Below, piece after piece: positions 40,987 to 50,710 of a DNA stretch of 64,000 nucleotides. Position 1 is the stretch's first letter; each line of letters begins with the position of its first letter. Below the pieces are notes generated by a model. The model worked only from the letters and a program-made list of their open reading frames with translations. It had not been told where the DNA came from and made no database searches. Made by a program: the position numbers and the translations under genes. Source of the DNA: Ruminococcaceae bacterium UBA5295 (GTDB taxonomy: Bacteria > Bacillota > Clostridia > Oscillospirales > Acutalibacteraceae); the NCBI GenBank assembly GCA_002411365.1, contig DHSD01000028.1:1-64000 (forward strand), in the 5' to 3' direction.

Positions 40987-42303
40987 ATGAGGAAAACGAA
41001 ACGAATTCACAGTGATGTGGTGCGGGATTCAATAAACACATTTGGCACAAATGTAATTGGCGCCGTACTTATGCTGATTGCCAATTTTGTTGTGCTGAGA
41101 AAAGTAGATCCGGAGGTTAAGGGCTACTATACAGCCGTACAAAACTGGGGCAGCGGATTCTATACTATTTTTAGCCTGAGTATTGCCGCTTCGTTTATTT
41201 ATTTTGTAGCACGCTATAAGATACAAAATACAAAGCGTGCAATTATACGTCTTAGCGGTGCTGTATTCATTGGAATTTTGGTTGTAAGTTCCGTCATACT
41301 GTTTGTTTTGAGGAACAGCTCATTTTTTAGTACGACACCATCGTCTTTCCTTGTTGCAACTGTAGTTTATGCTTTGTGCTCGCTGGCTCTGAGCGTATGC
41401 ACGTCGATTCTTAGAGGGGAGAATAAGTTCAAGTCGTTCAATATTGTCAACCTTGCACAGCGGGTTTTGCTGACTTTACTATATTTTGCTGTTGCTGTCC
41501 ACCCTTCATCCGGCCTTTGGATATGGGGAACGAATGCGATTTCTGTTATTATGACGGGACTTGCAATTTTCGGCATTTACCGCTGGAGCGGGCCGCACCC
41601 GCAGCCTGTACCGGAAGATGACCACCCTGTAAAATCAGGAAGCATGGTGGTTTACAGCTTGAAAGCCCACATCAGCAATGTCCTTACTTATGTGAATACT
41701 TATTTGGGCACTTATGTGGTCCAAGGCATATTTAGCATAAAAAACCTCGGCGTTTACAATACGGCGTTTACAATCATGCAGCAGGTTTGGATACTGCCGG
41801 ATGCCGTAAGCCAGGTTATAATGAGCCGAATCGCGGCAATGAACAAGAAAGAAGATAAACTGCATCTCACATTGACTTCCGCAAAAGTTGTCTTTTACAG
41901 CACACTTGTAATTGCCTTAATTATCTATGTAGCTGCCGTGTTGTTTTTGCCATGGCTTTTCCCAATGTATAAAGGTGCGCTGGAACCTCTCACATACCTG
42001 ATTTTTGGCTCAGTGTTTATTTCCTATGCAAAGGTTATCGGCAATTCTATTGCCGCCTATGGCAGGCCTGAGCTCAATATTGTCCCTACTGTTGCAGGCA
42101 TTGTTTCAAATGTTGCGGGCTGCTTCATTTTCATCCCGCTGTTCCATATAAACGGCGTTGCGCTTGCAACTTCCGTTTCGCTCACAATACAGGCTTTCTC
42201 AGCTATCGCAATTTTCTGCCACTTTTCCAAAACGCAAGTTTATAAACTTTTTGTACCGACGAAAGAAGAAATTGCTTCAGTTAAAGGCATCTTCAAAAAA
42301 TAA
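40987..42303 (+). CDS. Polysaccharide flippase-like membrane protein (MOP superfamily)
   Basis: The product is 438 residues with about 12 membrane segments and no large soluble domain. The N-terminal outline (D-x-x-x-T-x-G-x-N-x-I-G...A-N-F-V-V-L-R) is that of oligosaccharide/teichoic acid flippases (Wzx-like, MATE/MurJ superfamily). No glycosyltransferase or polymerase gene is beside it, so the lipid-linked substrate is unknown. It is a single-gene unit with its own promoter and a terminator shared with recG. Confidence 0.85.
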   Translation: MRKTKRIHSDVVRDSINTFGTNVIGAVLMLIANFVVLRKVDPEVKGYYTAVQNWGSGFYTIFSLSIAASFIYFVARYKIQNTKRAIIRLSGAVFIGILVVSSVILFVLRNSSFFSTTPSSFLVATVVYALCSLALSVCTSILRGENKFKSFNIVNLAQRVLLTLLYFAVAVHPSSGLWIWGTNAISVIMTGLAIFGIYRWSGPHPQPVPEDDHPVKSGSMVVYSLKAHISNVLTYVNTYLGTYVVQGIFSIKNLGVYNTAFTIMQQVWILPDAVSQVIMSRIAAMNKKEDKLHLTLTSAKVVFYSTLVIALIIYVAAVLFLPWLFPMYKGALEPLTYLIFGSVFISYAKVIGNSIAAYGRPELNIVPTVAGIVSNVAGCFIFIPLFHINGVALATSVSLTIQAFSAIAIFCHFSKTQVYKLFVPTKEEIASVKGIFKK

Positions 42304-42341
42304 ACCTGTTTTAAAATATGTAAGTTAAACTGTAAGATAAC

Positions 42342-42377
42342 AAAACTGGCTGGCGCTTTTTGCGCTGGCCAGTTTTT
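42342..42377. terminator. Bidirectional terminator between the flippase gene and recG
   Basis: An 11-bp stem plus A/T arms (42342-42356 with 42362-42375) has five T on the plus side and TTTTG on the minus side. It serves converging genes. Confidence 0.9.
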
Positions 42378-42392
42378 GATACATATTTTTTA

Positions 42393-44426
42393 TTATGAGC
42401 GTTCTACGCTGTTGAAAAGCTGAAGCATTTCAGCGTGCAGGCCGCGGTGTTCAGGGCTGGTTAGGTCCGGGTCTTCTGCGAGAATTTCCCGTGCGGCTTC
42501 TTGGGCACGGTTAAGGCACCCCATATCTGTTGCCATATCGGCGATTTTCAGAGGCGGCAGCCCATGCTGGCGGTTTCCGAAGAAATCGCCAGGACCACGC
42601 AGCTTTAAGTCAGCATCGGCAATTTTAAAGCCGTCGTTTGTCTTGCACATGGTTTTCATCCGTTCTGTGGCCTCGCCATTCTGCGCATCAGAAATCAATA
42701 TGCAGTACGATTGGCTTTTTCCGCGCCCTACGCGCCCGCGCAGCTGGTGCAGCTGTGAAAGTCCATATCGCTCGGCATTTTCTATCAGCATAACCGTAGC
42801 GTTTGGCACATCGATGCCAACTTCAACGACGGTTGTTGAAACGAGCACATTTACCTTGCCTTGTGAGAAATGCTGCATCACAGACTCTTTTTCTTTCGGC
42901 TTCATCCGCCCGTGAAGGGCATCAATGCTGTATCTCGGAAGCCACTCTGACTTTAACTTTTCAACATAGCGTTTCACGCTTGCCATGCCGTTTTTATCGT
43001 CGTCTATCATTGGGCAGATAATGTAGCACTGGTGGCCGCTGTCAATCTGCTTTTTAATGAATGTAAACACCCTGTGGCGCTTGTCGGAAGTGACTGCATA
43101 AGTTAGGATTTTCTGTCTTCCAGGCGGTAGTTCGTCAAGCATAGAAATATCGAGGTCGCCGTAGATCATCAGTGCAAGAGTGCGTGGTATAGGCGTTGCA
43201 CTCATAACAAGCGTATGCGGGTTTCTACCTTTTGCAGAAAGCGCTGCGCGCTGTGCTACGCCGAAGCGGTGCTGTTCATCGGTAACAACAAGGCCGAGCC
43301 TATGGAATATGACATTTGCTGAAAGCAGGGCATGAGTGCCGATGAGAAAGCTTATCCTGCCATTCGCGAGCTCTGAAAGTATCTGCCTTTTCTGCGCCGC
43401 AGGCGTTGAGCCTGTTAGCAGGGCTGTGTGTATGCCTGCGCCTTCGAAAACTTTTTTCATGGAATGATAATGCTGGCGTGCCAAAACCTCGGTTGGAACC
43501 ATAAGGGCGGCCTGAAAGCCGTTCTTTGCGGCCGAGTAGCAGAGCGCTGCCGCAACGGCAGTTTTACCGGAGCCAACATCACCCTGAATTAGGCGGCTCA
43601 TGATTTTTCCACCCATCATGTCTGCCATGGACTCGCGCACAGCGCGCCTCTGCGCTTCGGTAGGGCTGTATGGAAGAAGTGAAAAAAATTCATCTGAAAA
43701 GTCTTTCTTAATTTGAAAAGGGCTTTTTTTCATATTACGGTGCTTCATAAGGAAAAGGCCGAGCTGAAGCACAAGGAGCTCTTCAAAAATCAGCCTTCTG
43801 CGCGCTGCGCCTGCTACTTCGGTGCTGGCGGGGAAATGGATATTCTCAAGCGCTTCCCTAAGGCCGCACAACGAGTATCTTTGGCGCATACCAGCTGGGA
43901 TTGGGTCGCGGATGGTTTTAGGGAGGAGGAGCATGGCCTCTTTTACGGAATTTTCAATAATACGGCTGCTAAGTCCATGTGTCTGCCCATATACCGGATG
44001 TATGGCCGGGCAATTTTCAGCGGGAAAAATTTCTGGCGCCGCCATTTGTATCCTGAGAAAATCAGCAGACACTTTTCCATAGAAGATATAGGTTTCGCCT
44101 TCTTTAAGGAGCCGTGTGACATACGGATTATTGAAAAATACCAGGTCAAATTCGCCCTCGCCGTCATTTGCTTTGCCTTTATAGAGCGTCATGCCGCCGC
44201 GTATTGGTGCTGCTGCCGGTAATTGTGTGACGAGTGCACGCACGGCACATGCCATACCTTCCGGTGCGCTGCGCACTGTGCATGGGTGGCTAAGGTCTTC
44301 GTAAGCACGCGGGTAATAGCGAAGCAAAGCGCCGACGGAGGGCACGCCAAGCTTTTGAAAAAGCCGGGCACGCTGTTCGCCGACGCCTTTTAGTGTGTGG
44401 ATATCTTTTCGGTAAAGACTTGCCAT
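42393..44426 (-). CDS. recG: ATP-dependent DNA helicase RecG
   Basis: The product is 677 residues and full length. RecG reverses stalled forks and moves Holliday junctions. The N-terminal wedge domain (about 1-160), Walker A G-D-V-G-S-G-K-T-A-V-A-A, the D-E-Q-H-R-F-G box and the C-terminal TRG-type region (G-R-V-G-R-G) are all present. The start follows AAGGTG at a fitting distance. It lies 18 bases after fakA and shares its transcript, as in other Bacillota. Confidence 0.97.
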   Translation of the reverse strand: MASLYRKDIHTLKGVGEQRARLFQKLGVPSVGALLRYYPRAYEDLSHPCTVRSAPEGMACAVRALVTQLPAAAPIRGGMTLYKGKANDGEGEFDLVFFNNPYVTRLLKEGETYIFYGKVSADFLRIQMAAPEIFPAENCPAIHPVYGQTHGLSSRIIENSVKEAMLLLPKTIRDPIPAGMRQRYSLCGLREALENIHFPASTEVAGAARRRLIFEELLVLQLGLFLMKHRNMKKSPFQIKKDFSDEFFSLLPYSPTEAQRRAVRESMADMMGGKIMSRLIQGDVGSGKTAVAAALCYSAAKNGFQAALMVPTEVLARQHYHSMKKVFEGAGIHTALLTGSTPAAQKRQILSELANGRISFLIGTHALLSANVIFHRLGLVVTDEQHRFGVAQRAALSAKGRNPHTLVMSATPIPRTLALMIYGDLDISMLDELPPGRQKILTYAVTSDKRHRVFTFIKKQIDSGHQCYIICPMIDDDKNGMASVKRYVEKLKSEWLPRYSIDALHGRMKPKEKESVMQHFSQGKVNVLVSTTVVEVGIDVPNATVMLIENAERYGLSQLHQLRGRVGRGKSQSYCILISDAQNGEATERMKTMCKTNDGFKIADADLKLRGPGDFFGNRQHGLPPLKIADMATDMGCLNRAQEAAREILAEDPDLTSPEHRGLHAEMLQLFNSVERS

Positions 44427-44444
44427 GTTTTCACCTTATATTGG

Positions 44445-46142
44445 CTATTCTACAGAAATGAGATAATAGTAAACAGGCTGACCGCCTTGTACCAGAGTAA
44501 TCTCGATATCACTGCTTAGCTTTGACTTTAGCTGGCCGTAAACTTCATTGGCAGCCTGCTCTGTGACACCGGCGCCATATATCAGAGTAATAAAAGACGT
44601 CCTGTGATCAACCATAGAGCGTATCAGCTTTATACAAACATGGCTGACATCATGGACATGATCGACTATTTCGAGCTTGCCGTTAACGAGGCCCATCACA
44701 TCGTCTTTGTGGATTTTACGACCCCCAAATTCAGAATCGCGCGCAGCATAAGTTACGGTGCCCGTCTTTACGCCGTTAGCGGCCTGCATCATGTTTACCG
44801 TGTTTTCCTCAACAGACATGTCCGGGTTGTAGGCAAGCATGGCGGAAAGGCCTTCCGGCACTGTCCTTGTAGGAAGCACTACTGTTTTGCGGTCGGTAAC
44901 GAGCGGCGCTACCTGCTCTGCTGCAAGCACAATATTTTTGTTGTTAGGCAGAATCATAACTGTCTTTGCAGGTGTTGCGCACACAGCTGCCGCAAGCTGC
45001 TCAGTGCTCGGGTTCATTGTCTGGCCGCCATTTACCACCTGTGCGCATCCAAGGTCCGTAAAAAGCGTTTTAAGGCCCTTGCCAGTGGCTACAGCAACAA
45101 ATCCAACGTCGTTTACAGGTGCAGCAGGCACTGGCGGTTCTGCTGTGTCATTTTCATTGTCTGACACAGGGGCAGCATTTTCTTTTGAAGCTTTGCTTTC
45201 TTCAGATGCTTTGCGGTGCTGCTCTTTCATGTTGTCGACTTTTACAGTCAGCAGCTGGCCAAATTCGAGGGCTTTTTCCAGTGCTTTTCCGGGATGCTCA
45301 GTGTGAACGTGAACCTTGATGATTTCTTCGTCTGCCACAACAAGAACACAGTCGCCTAATGTTTCAAGAAAAGCCCGCAGTTCGGCGGGATCCTTTTTGC
45401 AGTCGGCGCTGCGCCCGATTATGAATTCTGTGCAGTAGGTGAAATGGATCTCCGTATCAAATTCAGCAGCAGCGTTTTTAAAAAAGTCGTCGCCGCTGTT
45501 TGCTGCTGCATCATGCTTTTCTTCTTCAATTATGGTACCGTCGCGCAAAAAGCTCAGCATACCTTCAAAGATGAGGCAAAGGCCCTTGCCGCCGGCATCT
45601 ACAACACCTGCGCGCTTGAGGACGGGCAAAAGCTCCGGCGTCTGTTTTAACGCGTCCTCAGCACCTTTGCACACAGCTTCCCACACTTTTGCCGGTTCGT
45701 CTGTCTTCTGCAGCGCAGCCCGTCCGGCCTCACACCCCATGCGTGCAACTGTGAGAATAGTACCTTCTGTTGGTTTCATAACGGTTTTGTAGGCATTTTC
45801 CACACCGATGCCAAGGGCATTTACCAAATCTTCGGCACTTGCGGAAGATTTGCCGTTAAGGCCTTTTGAAAATCCGCCTGATAGAACGGAGAGAATCACG
45901 CCGGAATTCCCGCGTGCGCCACGCAGCATAGCCTGCGCAGCAGTATGTGCAACTTCGCCTGCTGACGGGTTATCGGCCTTATTGAGCTCGCGCACAGCAG
46001 AGCTTATGGTCAGCGACATATTGGAACCGGTGTCTCCGTCCGGAACAGGGAAAATGTTCAGTTCGTCAATAGATGAGCGGTATTGCAGAAGGTTGTTGGC
46101 GCCTGAAATGATGGCGCTTTTCAAGTCAGTTCCGTTAATCAC
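44445..46142 (-). CDS. fakA: DAK2 domain fatty acid kinase FakA (YloV)
   Basis: The product is 565 residues. FakA phosphorylates fatty acids bound to FakB, so that exogenous acids enter phospholipid synthesis. The N-terminal DAK2/DhaL domain (about 8-200) has the metal and nucleotide loop PVPDGDTGSNM (near 32-42). A middle domain and the C-terminal DegV-like FakA domain follow after a Ser/Pro/Ala-rich linker (near 310-345). The start is GTG 46142 with GGGAGTG upstream. The asp23-like yloU gene that usually precedes fakA is absent here; a leader terminator stands in that place. Confidence 0.94.
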   Translation of the reverse strand: MINGTDLKSAIISGANNLLQYRSSIDELNIFPVPDGDTGSNMSLTISSAVRELNKADNPSAGEVAHTAAQAMLRGARGNSGVILSVLSGGFSKGLNGKSSASAEDLVNALGIGVENAYKTVMKPTEGTILTVARMGCEAGRAALQKTDEPAKVWEAVCKGAEDALKQTPELLPVLKRAGVVDAGGKGLCLIFEGMLSFLRDGTIIEEEKHDAAANSGDDFFKNAAAEFDTEIHFTYCTEFIIGRSADCKKDPAELRAFLETLGDCVLVVADEEIIKVHVHTEHPGKALEKALEFGQLLTVKVDNMKEQHRKASEESKASKENAAPVSDNENDTAEPPVPAAPVNDVGFVAVATGKGLKTLFTDLGCAQVVNGGQTMNPSTEQLAAAVCATPAKTVMILPNNKNIVLAAEQVAPLVTDRKTVVLPTRTVPEGLSAMLAYNPDMSVEENTVNMMQAANGVKTGTVTYAARDSEFGGRKIHKDDVMGLVNGKLEIVDHVHDVSHVCIKLIRSMVDHRTSFITLIYGAGVTEQAANEVYGQLKSKLSSDIEITLVQGGQPVYYYLISVE

Positions 46143-46166
46143 TTTTCAGCACTCCCTCGAATTCGG

Positions 46167-46191
46167 AAAAAAAGCGGTTTTTTACAACCGC
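46167..46191 (-). terminator. Leader terminator inside the fakA 5' untranslated region
   Basis: On the minus strand GCGGTT (46191... in reading order from 46191 to 46186) pairs with AACCGC (46179-46174). Seven T follow. It lies between the fakA promoter and the fakA start codon, so it can act as an attenuator. Confidence 0.75.
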
Positions 46192-46213
46192 ACCAATTCT
46201 ATCTTATTCTGCT

Positions 46214-46242
46214 ATTATATCATACCCTACTGTTTGATTCAA
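46214..46242 (-). promoter_or_regulatory. Promoter of fakA-recG
   Basis: On the minus strand TTGAAT (46242-46237) and TATAAT (46219-46214) are 17 bases apart, with an extended -10 TG. Confidence 0.85.
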
Positions 46243-46290
46243 TCTTAAAAATTAAGCATATAAGTATACTTCAGGAACTGGCACAAATAA

Positions 46291-46325
46291 AGAAATCCCC
46301 CCGGAATTTGTGACCGGAGGGATAA
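46291..46325 (-). terminator. Terminator of spoVS
   Basis: ATCCC/GGGAT and CCGG/CCGG arms form a stem (46296-46323). ATTTCTTTATTT follows on the minus strand. Confidence 0.8.
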
Positions 46326-46341
46326 GGCAGACAAAACAGCG

Positions 46342-46602
46342 TCAGTGCGGCTCAACAATCAATTTGATTGCCGTACGTTCTTCGCCGTCTATTGTCACGC
46401 TTGTAAATGCGGGTATGCACACAGCATCAATACCGGAAGGTGCAAGGTAACCGCGCGCAATGGCAATAGCTTTTACTGCCTGGTTTGTTGCGCCGGCGCC
46501 TACGGCCTGGAGTTCTACTGAACCAGATTCACGAACAACTCCTGCGATTGCTCCGGCAACGGAATTCGGAATGGATTTTGATGAAACTTTCAATACTTCC
46601 AT
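46342..46602 (-). CDS. spoVS: Stage V sporulation protein S
   Basis: The product is 86 residues and almost identical in layout to SpoVS: M-E-V-L-K-V-S-S-K-S-x-P-N-S-V-A-G-A start, A-V-G-A-G-A-x-N-Q-A-V-K-A centre and E-E-R-T-A-I-K-L-I-V-E-P end. SpoVS is an Alba-like protein needed for normal septation and coat assembly in sporulation. ATG 46602 follows GGGGGAAG. The longer frame to 46683 has no family match. Its place after ymdB and rny agrees with Bacillus synteny. Confidence 0.97.
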   Translation of the reverse strand: MEVLKVSSKSIPNSVAGAIAGVVRESGSVELQAVGAGATNQAVKAIAIARGYLAPSGIDAVCIPAFTSVTIDGEERTAIKLIVEPH

Positions 46603-46758
46603 TATTATTCTTCCCCCAAAATTTTGGAAATGTAAATGATGTAAACGAAAAAAAGATGTAAAAGATTTGTATGAACAACGCAATTACTATATTATATCTT
46701 TAAAAAGAATTTTTCAAGAGCAATTTACATGAATTTCAGGAGACATTTTTGCAGAAAG

Positions 46759-47529
46759 TTACATAATATTCAACCGTTCGACAGAAAGCGACTTTCCGGT
46801 CTTTTCATCAATGCTGAAAATAGCACCATTAATGCAGCAGTCGCCAGAAGCGAGGTCAAATCTCACCGGCATTTTGGTTTTCATCTTGCGGATAGCAAGT
46901 TCCGGTTTTACACCGAGAACAGAATTGATAGGGCCTGTCATGCCAAGGTCTGATATATACCCTGTGCCTTTGGGCAGTATGCATTCGTCGGCGGTCTGCA
47001 CGTGTGTATGAGTGCCGTAAACAGCTGAAACGCGGCCGTCGAGGTAATATGCGAACGAGCGTTTTTCACCTGTTGCCTCAGCGTGGAAATCTACAAACGT
47101 GATTTTCGGCATTCTTTTCTCCGCGAGGATACGGTCAGCACATTCAAACGGTGAATCGAGACTTTCGAGGTATACGACGCCCATCAAGTTAATAACGCCT
47201 ACCTGTATGCGACCCATGTCCACAATGCAGACGCCTTTACCTGGCGCCGCAGATGGAAAATTGGCTGGCCGCAGAAGTGTCTCGCAGGAATCGTACATAT
47301 CATAGCTTTCCCTGCGGCGGAAACTGTGGTTGCCAGAAGTTATGACATCGACGCCGCTGTCGAACAGGTACCGGACTGAAGAAGGCGTGAGGCCGTTGCC
47401 GTCAGCGGAATTTTCGCCGTTTGCAATAACAAGGTCGATATTTTTCATTTTTTTAATGGATGACAAATGGCTGCGCAGAAAACGGCAGCCAATACTGCCT
47501 ATTACATCGCCGATTGCAAGTATGTTCAT
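46759..47529 (-). CDS. ymdB: YmdB family metallophosphoesterase
   Basis: The product is 256 residues. YmdB hydrolyses 2',3'-cyclic nucleotides and influences RNase Y-dependent gene expression. The metal-binding motifs G-D-V-I-G-S (near 7-12), N-G-E-N-S (near 37-41), G-N-H-S-F (near 66-70) and the late T-H-T-H-V-Q-T-A-D are complete. It lies just after rny, with a terminator between. That arrangement suggests partial read-through or a separate start. Confidence 0.95.
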   Translation of the reverse strand: MNILAIGDVIGSIGCRFLRSHLSSIKKMKNIDLVIANGENSADGNGLTPSSVRYLFDSGVDVITSGNHSFRRRESYDMYDSCETLLRPANFPSAAPGKGVCIVDMGRIQVGVINLMGVVYLESLDSPFECADRILAEKRMPKITFVDFHAEATGEKRSFAYYLDGRVSAVYGTHTHVQTADECILPKGTGYISDLGMTGPINSVLGVKPELAIRKMKTKMPVRFDLASGDCCINGAIFSIDEKTGKSLSVERLNIM

Positions 47530-47559
47530 ATAAAGTCCTCTCTGTTTTTGAAAAGTTAA

Positions 47560-47590
47560 AAAGAAAAAGGGACAGAATCCTGTCCCAAAA
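47560..47590 (-). terminator. Terminator after rny
   Basis: GGGACAG (47569-47575) pairs with CTGTCCC (47580-47586). On the minus strand CCTTTTTCTTTTT follows. Confidence 0.88.
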
Positions 47591-47600
47591 TATTTCTGAG

Positions 47601-49160
47601 TTATTTTGCGTATTCAACTGCACGGCTTTCACGGATAATGTTGACTTTGATCTGGCCGGGATATTCAAGGTCGCTTTCGATTTTTTTACATATCTTTTTC
47701 GCGAGCAAAACCATTTCATCATCGCTGATGGCTTCAGGCTTAACCATAATACGTATTTCACGGCCAGCCTGAATGGCATAACTGCTTTCGACACCTTCAA
47801 ACGAAGAAGCAACTTCCTCCAGCTTTTCAAGACGCTTAATGTAGTTTTCCACATTTTCACGGCGTGCACCAGGGCGTGCCGCACTAATTGCATCTGCTGC
47901 TTGTACAAGGCATGCAGATATTGTTTTTGGTTCAACATCGTTGTGATGTGCTTGAATGGCGTGTATAACAGCATCGCTTTCCTTATATTTACGGGCAACT
48001 TCCACACCTATATCAACATGCGAACCCTCAATCTCATGGTCGAGCGCTTTTCCAATATCGTGCAGCAGGCCAGCCCTGCGTGCAACAGTCGGGTCAATAC
48101 CGAGCTCACAGGCCATCATGCCTGCAAGGTAGGAAACTTCAAGCGAATGACTGAGCACATTCTGCCCATAGCTCGTGCGGTATTTAAGCCGGCCGAGCAG
48201 CTTTACAAGTTCTGGATGGATTCCGGTTACGCCGGCTTCCAGCACCGCGCGCTCGCCTTCCTGCTTGATTGTAGCATCCACTTCGCGCCGGGCTTTTTCA
48301 ATTGTTTCTTCTATCCTTGCCGGGTGGATTCTGCCGTCTGCGATAAGGTGCTCCATAGCTATGCGCGCCACTTCGCGCCGCACTGGCTCGAAACATGAAA
48401 GCGTAATGGCTTCCGGCGTGTCGTCAATTATTAAGTCTACGCCCGTCATGGTTTCAATTGCGCGGATATTGCGGCCTTCACGCCCTATGATGCGGCCTTT
48501 CATCTCATCATTTGGCAGCGGCACAACCGAGATCGTGGCTTCTGCCACGTGATCCGCAGCACAGCGCTGGATTGCGGTGGAGATAATTTCCCTTGCCGTA
48601 CTTTCCGCCTCTTCACGTGTTTGCTGCTCATATTCCATCAGTTTTACGGCTTTTTCGTGGGTTAGCTCATTGTCAAGGTTGCTGAGCAGATAATCCTTTG
48701 CCTGGTCCTTTGTAAATCCTGAAATGCGCTCAAGGGTATCGGCCTGGCCCTTTTTGAGCGATTCCACTTCAGCCAGCCGGTTTTCAGCCTGCTTGTTTTT
48801 ATCGCTGAGGGCTTCTTCCTTAGCCTCAAGGCTTTCCATCTTCTTGTCGAGTGATTCTTCTTTCTGCTGGATGCGGCGTTCCTGCCGCTGAACTTCTTTG
48901 CGCCTGTCGTTGAGTTCGTGTTCGGCTTCCGTGCGCTGCCGGTGGATTTCATCCTTGCCTTCGAGGATCGCTTCTTTTTTCTTTGTTTCCGCCTTGTTGA
49001 TGGCGTCGTTTATGATTCGCTTAGCTTCTTCTTCAGCAGAACCTATGGTATATTCAGCAGTTTTCCTGCGGTGTTGTGAACCAAGAAAGAAACAGACGAT
49101 GCCTGCAATGGCCGCACATACGAGTGCAATCAGGATGCAGGTCATTAAATTTACTTGCAA
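47601..49160 (-). CDS. rny: Ribonuclease Y
   Basis: The product is 519 residues. RNase Y is the membrane-bound endonuclease that starts mRNA decay. It has one N-terminal membrane segment (about 7-27), a long coiled coil (about 40-190), a KH domain with [11 protein letters not shown] (near 225-235) and an HD domain with L-L-H-D-I-G-K (near 366-372). TTG 49160 has GGAGGTG upstream; ATG 49145 is five codons later. rny-ymdB-spoVS is the order in Bacillus. Confidence 0.97.
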   Translation of the reverse strand: MQVNLMTCILIALVCAAIAGIVCFFLGSQHRRKTAEYTIGSAEEEAKRIINDAINKAETKKKEAILEGKDEIHRQRTEAEHELNDRRKEVQRQERRIQQKEESLDKKMESLEAKEEALSDKNKQAENRLAEVESLKKGQADTLERISGFTKDQAKDYLLSNLDNELTHEKAVKLMEYEQQTREEAESTAREIISTAIQRCAADHVAEATISVVPLPNDEMKGRIIGREGRNIRAIETMTGVDLIIDDTPEAITLSCFEPVRREVARIAMEHLIADGRIHPARIEETIEKARREVDATIKQEGERAVLEAGVTGIHPELVKLLGRLKYRTSYGQNVLSHSLEVSYLAGMMACELGIDPTVARRAGLLHDIGKALDHEIEGSHVDIGVEVARKYKESDAVIHAIQAHHNDVEPKTISACLVQAADAISAARPGARRENVENYIKRLEKLEEVASSFEGVESSYAIQAGREIRIMVKPEAISDDEMVLLAKKICKKIESDLEYPGQIKVNIIRESRAVEYAK

Positions 49161-49277
49161 AAGTTGGCACCTCCCTATTAAATGATTTAGTGAATCTTTA
49201 CATTTTACTCCGGTTCATTACTTTAAAGTAAAAACATAATAAACTACAAAACACATTTCACACGCCATAGCATTAAT

Positions 49278-49305
49278 TGTATAACTTTAAGTACTGCTGT
49301 GTCAA
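49278..49305 (-). promoter_or_regulatory. Promoter of rny
   Basis: On the minus strand TTGACA (49305-49300) and TATACA (49283-49278) are 16 bases apart, about 118 bases before the start. Confidence 0.78.
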
Positions 49306-49515
49306 GAAAATTACGCCTGTACATGGCAGAAACAGCGTTTACTTGTGCGCATAGGTTTCATGCCCGTTACGTGCTGAAAAAGGCTGCTTTGGAACTTTGC
49401 CTTGTACAAATTCTGGGCGGTAACCGCCAAGCCATATCACATATTGTCTTGAGGAAGAATATTATGCTTTTGTGATGGCAGAAAAATGAAGCGGATATTC
49501 ACGGGAGATGATAGC
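49306..49515. other. Divergent intergenic stretch before the urt operon
   Basis: No gene is seen here. A perfect palindrome GGCGGTAACCGCC lies at 49416-49428, about 88 bases before the urtA start, and is a possible operator. No clear sigma-A promoter for urtA was found; a TTGTCT/TATTAT pair near 49448-49465 has too short a spacer. A GGGAG ribosome-binding site serves urtA. Confidence 0.4.
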
Positions 49516-50679
49516 ATGAAAAAACGGTTTTGTGCGCTCCTCCTTGCAGGGGCAACTACATTTTCATGCCTGCTTGCAGGGTGCGGCGGGCAGAAAAGCA
49601 GCGAGGCAGGACCTATTAAAATAGGGCTTCTTTATTCGCTGAGCGGTGTGACATCCGTAAGCGAAAAGCAGCTTTACGATGGCACAAAACTTGCAATTGA
49701 CTCCATCAATAAAAGCGGAGGGGTGCATGGAAGGAAAATAGAGACTGTATTTGCAGATTACGCTTCCGATCCGGCGAAGGCAGCAGACAAAGCGCGAAAA
49801 CTAATCCTTGACGATAAAGTGACAGCCATAATCGGCACCTGTTCTTCTTCGGCGCGGAAAGCTGTTAAGCTTGTGGTAGAAAAATACCATTCGCTGCTGA
49901 TTTACCCGCAGTCGTATGAAGGCCAGGAGCAGTCGAAAAACATTATATATGTAGGGTGCATCCCAAACCAGCAGGCAGAGATTTTTGTCGGCTGGCTGCT
50001 TAAGAACACGGGGAAAAAGTTCTTCTTAATAGGGTGCGATTTTGTGTACCCGCGCGTTGAAAACAAGCTTGCAAAACAGTACCTTGCAGCGGGCGGCGGA
50101 GAAGTTGTCGGTGAAGAATACGTCCCTTACGGTAGCACTGATTTTTCATCGGTCCTCAATAAAATCAGGACATCTAAGCCGGATGTGGTGTACAGCGAGC
50201 TTACCGGAGACAGCAATGTCGCTTTCTACAAGCAATATAATGTATATGGCCTCAAATCTACAATAGCAAGCCTTACAACAAATGAGACGGTTTTGCAGTC
50301 GATAGGTGCCGGCGCGTCAAAAGGCAGTTATATATGTGTGGACTATTTTAAGAGCATAGACAACCCGCTGAACAAGAAATTTGTGCAGCAGTATGCTGAT
50401 TCCGTAAAAGACGGGACGCAGCCTTCGTATGCGGTTATGGGAGGCTACAACAGCGGGCTGTTCCTTGGCGCCGCGCTTAAAAAAGCGAATGATCCCGCAA
50501 ATACGCAGCAGGTGATAGATGCTTTTAAAGGGCTGAAGATTGGGTCGCCGTCCGGAAGTATATCTATTGACCCTTCGAACAACCATGCCTGCCTTTACTG
50601 CCGTATAGGCAAAGTTGACGGCAGTGGTGTGGTGCGCGTAATTTACCAGTCGGAAAAACCGATTGCCCCAAAGCCATGA
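49516..50679 (+). CDS. urtA: UrtA-like substrate-binding lipoprotein
   Basis: The product is 387 residues. A lipoprotein signal ends in L-L-A-G-C (lipidated Cys near 23), so it sits on the outer face of the membrane. The mature part is a type I periplasmic-binding fold of the UrtA branch: Y-P-Q-S-Y-E-G-Q-E-Q-S-K-N-I-I-Y and P-N-Q-Q-A-E, then F-F-L-I-G-C-D-F-V-Y-P-R. These are close to urea-binding UrtA and away from leucine-binding LivK. ATG 49516 follows GGGAGATG. Four transporter genes follow directly. Confidence 0.9.
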   Translation: MKKRFCALLLAGATTFSCLLAGCGGQKSSEAGPIKIGLLYSLSGVTSVSEKQLYDGTKLAIDSINKSGGVHGRKIETVFADYASDPAKAADKARKLILDDKVTAIIGTCSSSARKAVKLVVEKYHSLLIYPQSYEGQEQSKNIIYVGCIPNQQAEIFVGWLLKNTGKKFFLIGCDFVYPRVENKLAKQYLAAGGGEVVGEEYVPYGSTDFSSVLNKIRTSKPDVVYSELTGDSNVAFYKQYNVYGLKSTIASLTTNETVLQSIGAGASKGSYICVDYFKSIDNPLNKKFVQQYADSVKDGTQPSYAVMGGYNSGLFLGAALKKANDPANTQQVIDAFKGLKIGSPSGSISIDPSNNHACLYCRIGKVDGSGVVRVIYQSEKPIAPKP

Positions 50680-50710
50680 CCAGATTTTCATTGTCGTGAA
50701 GGTGGTTTAA

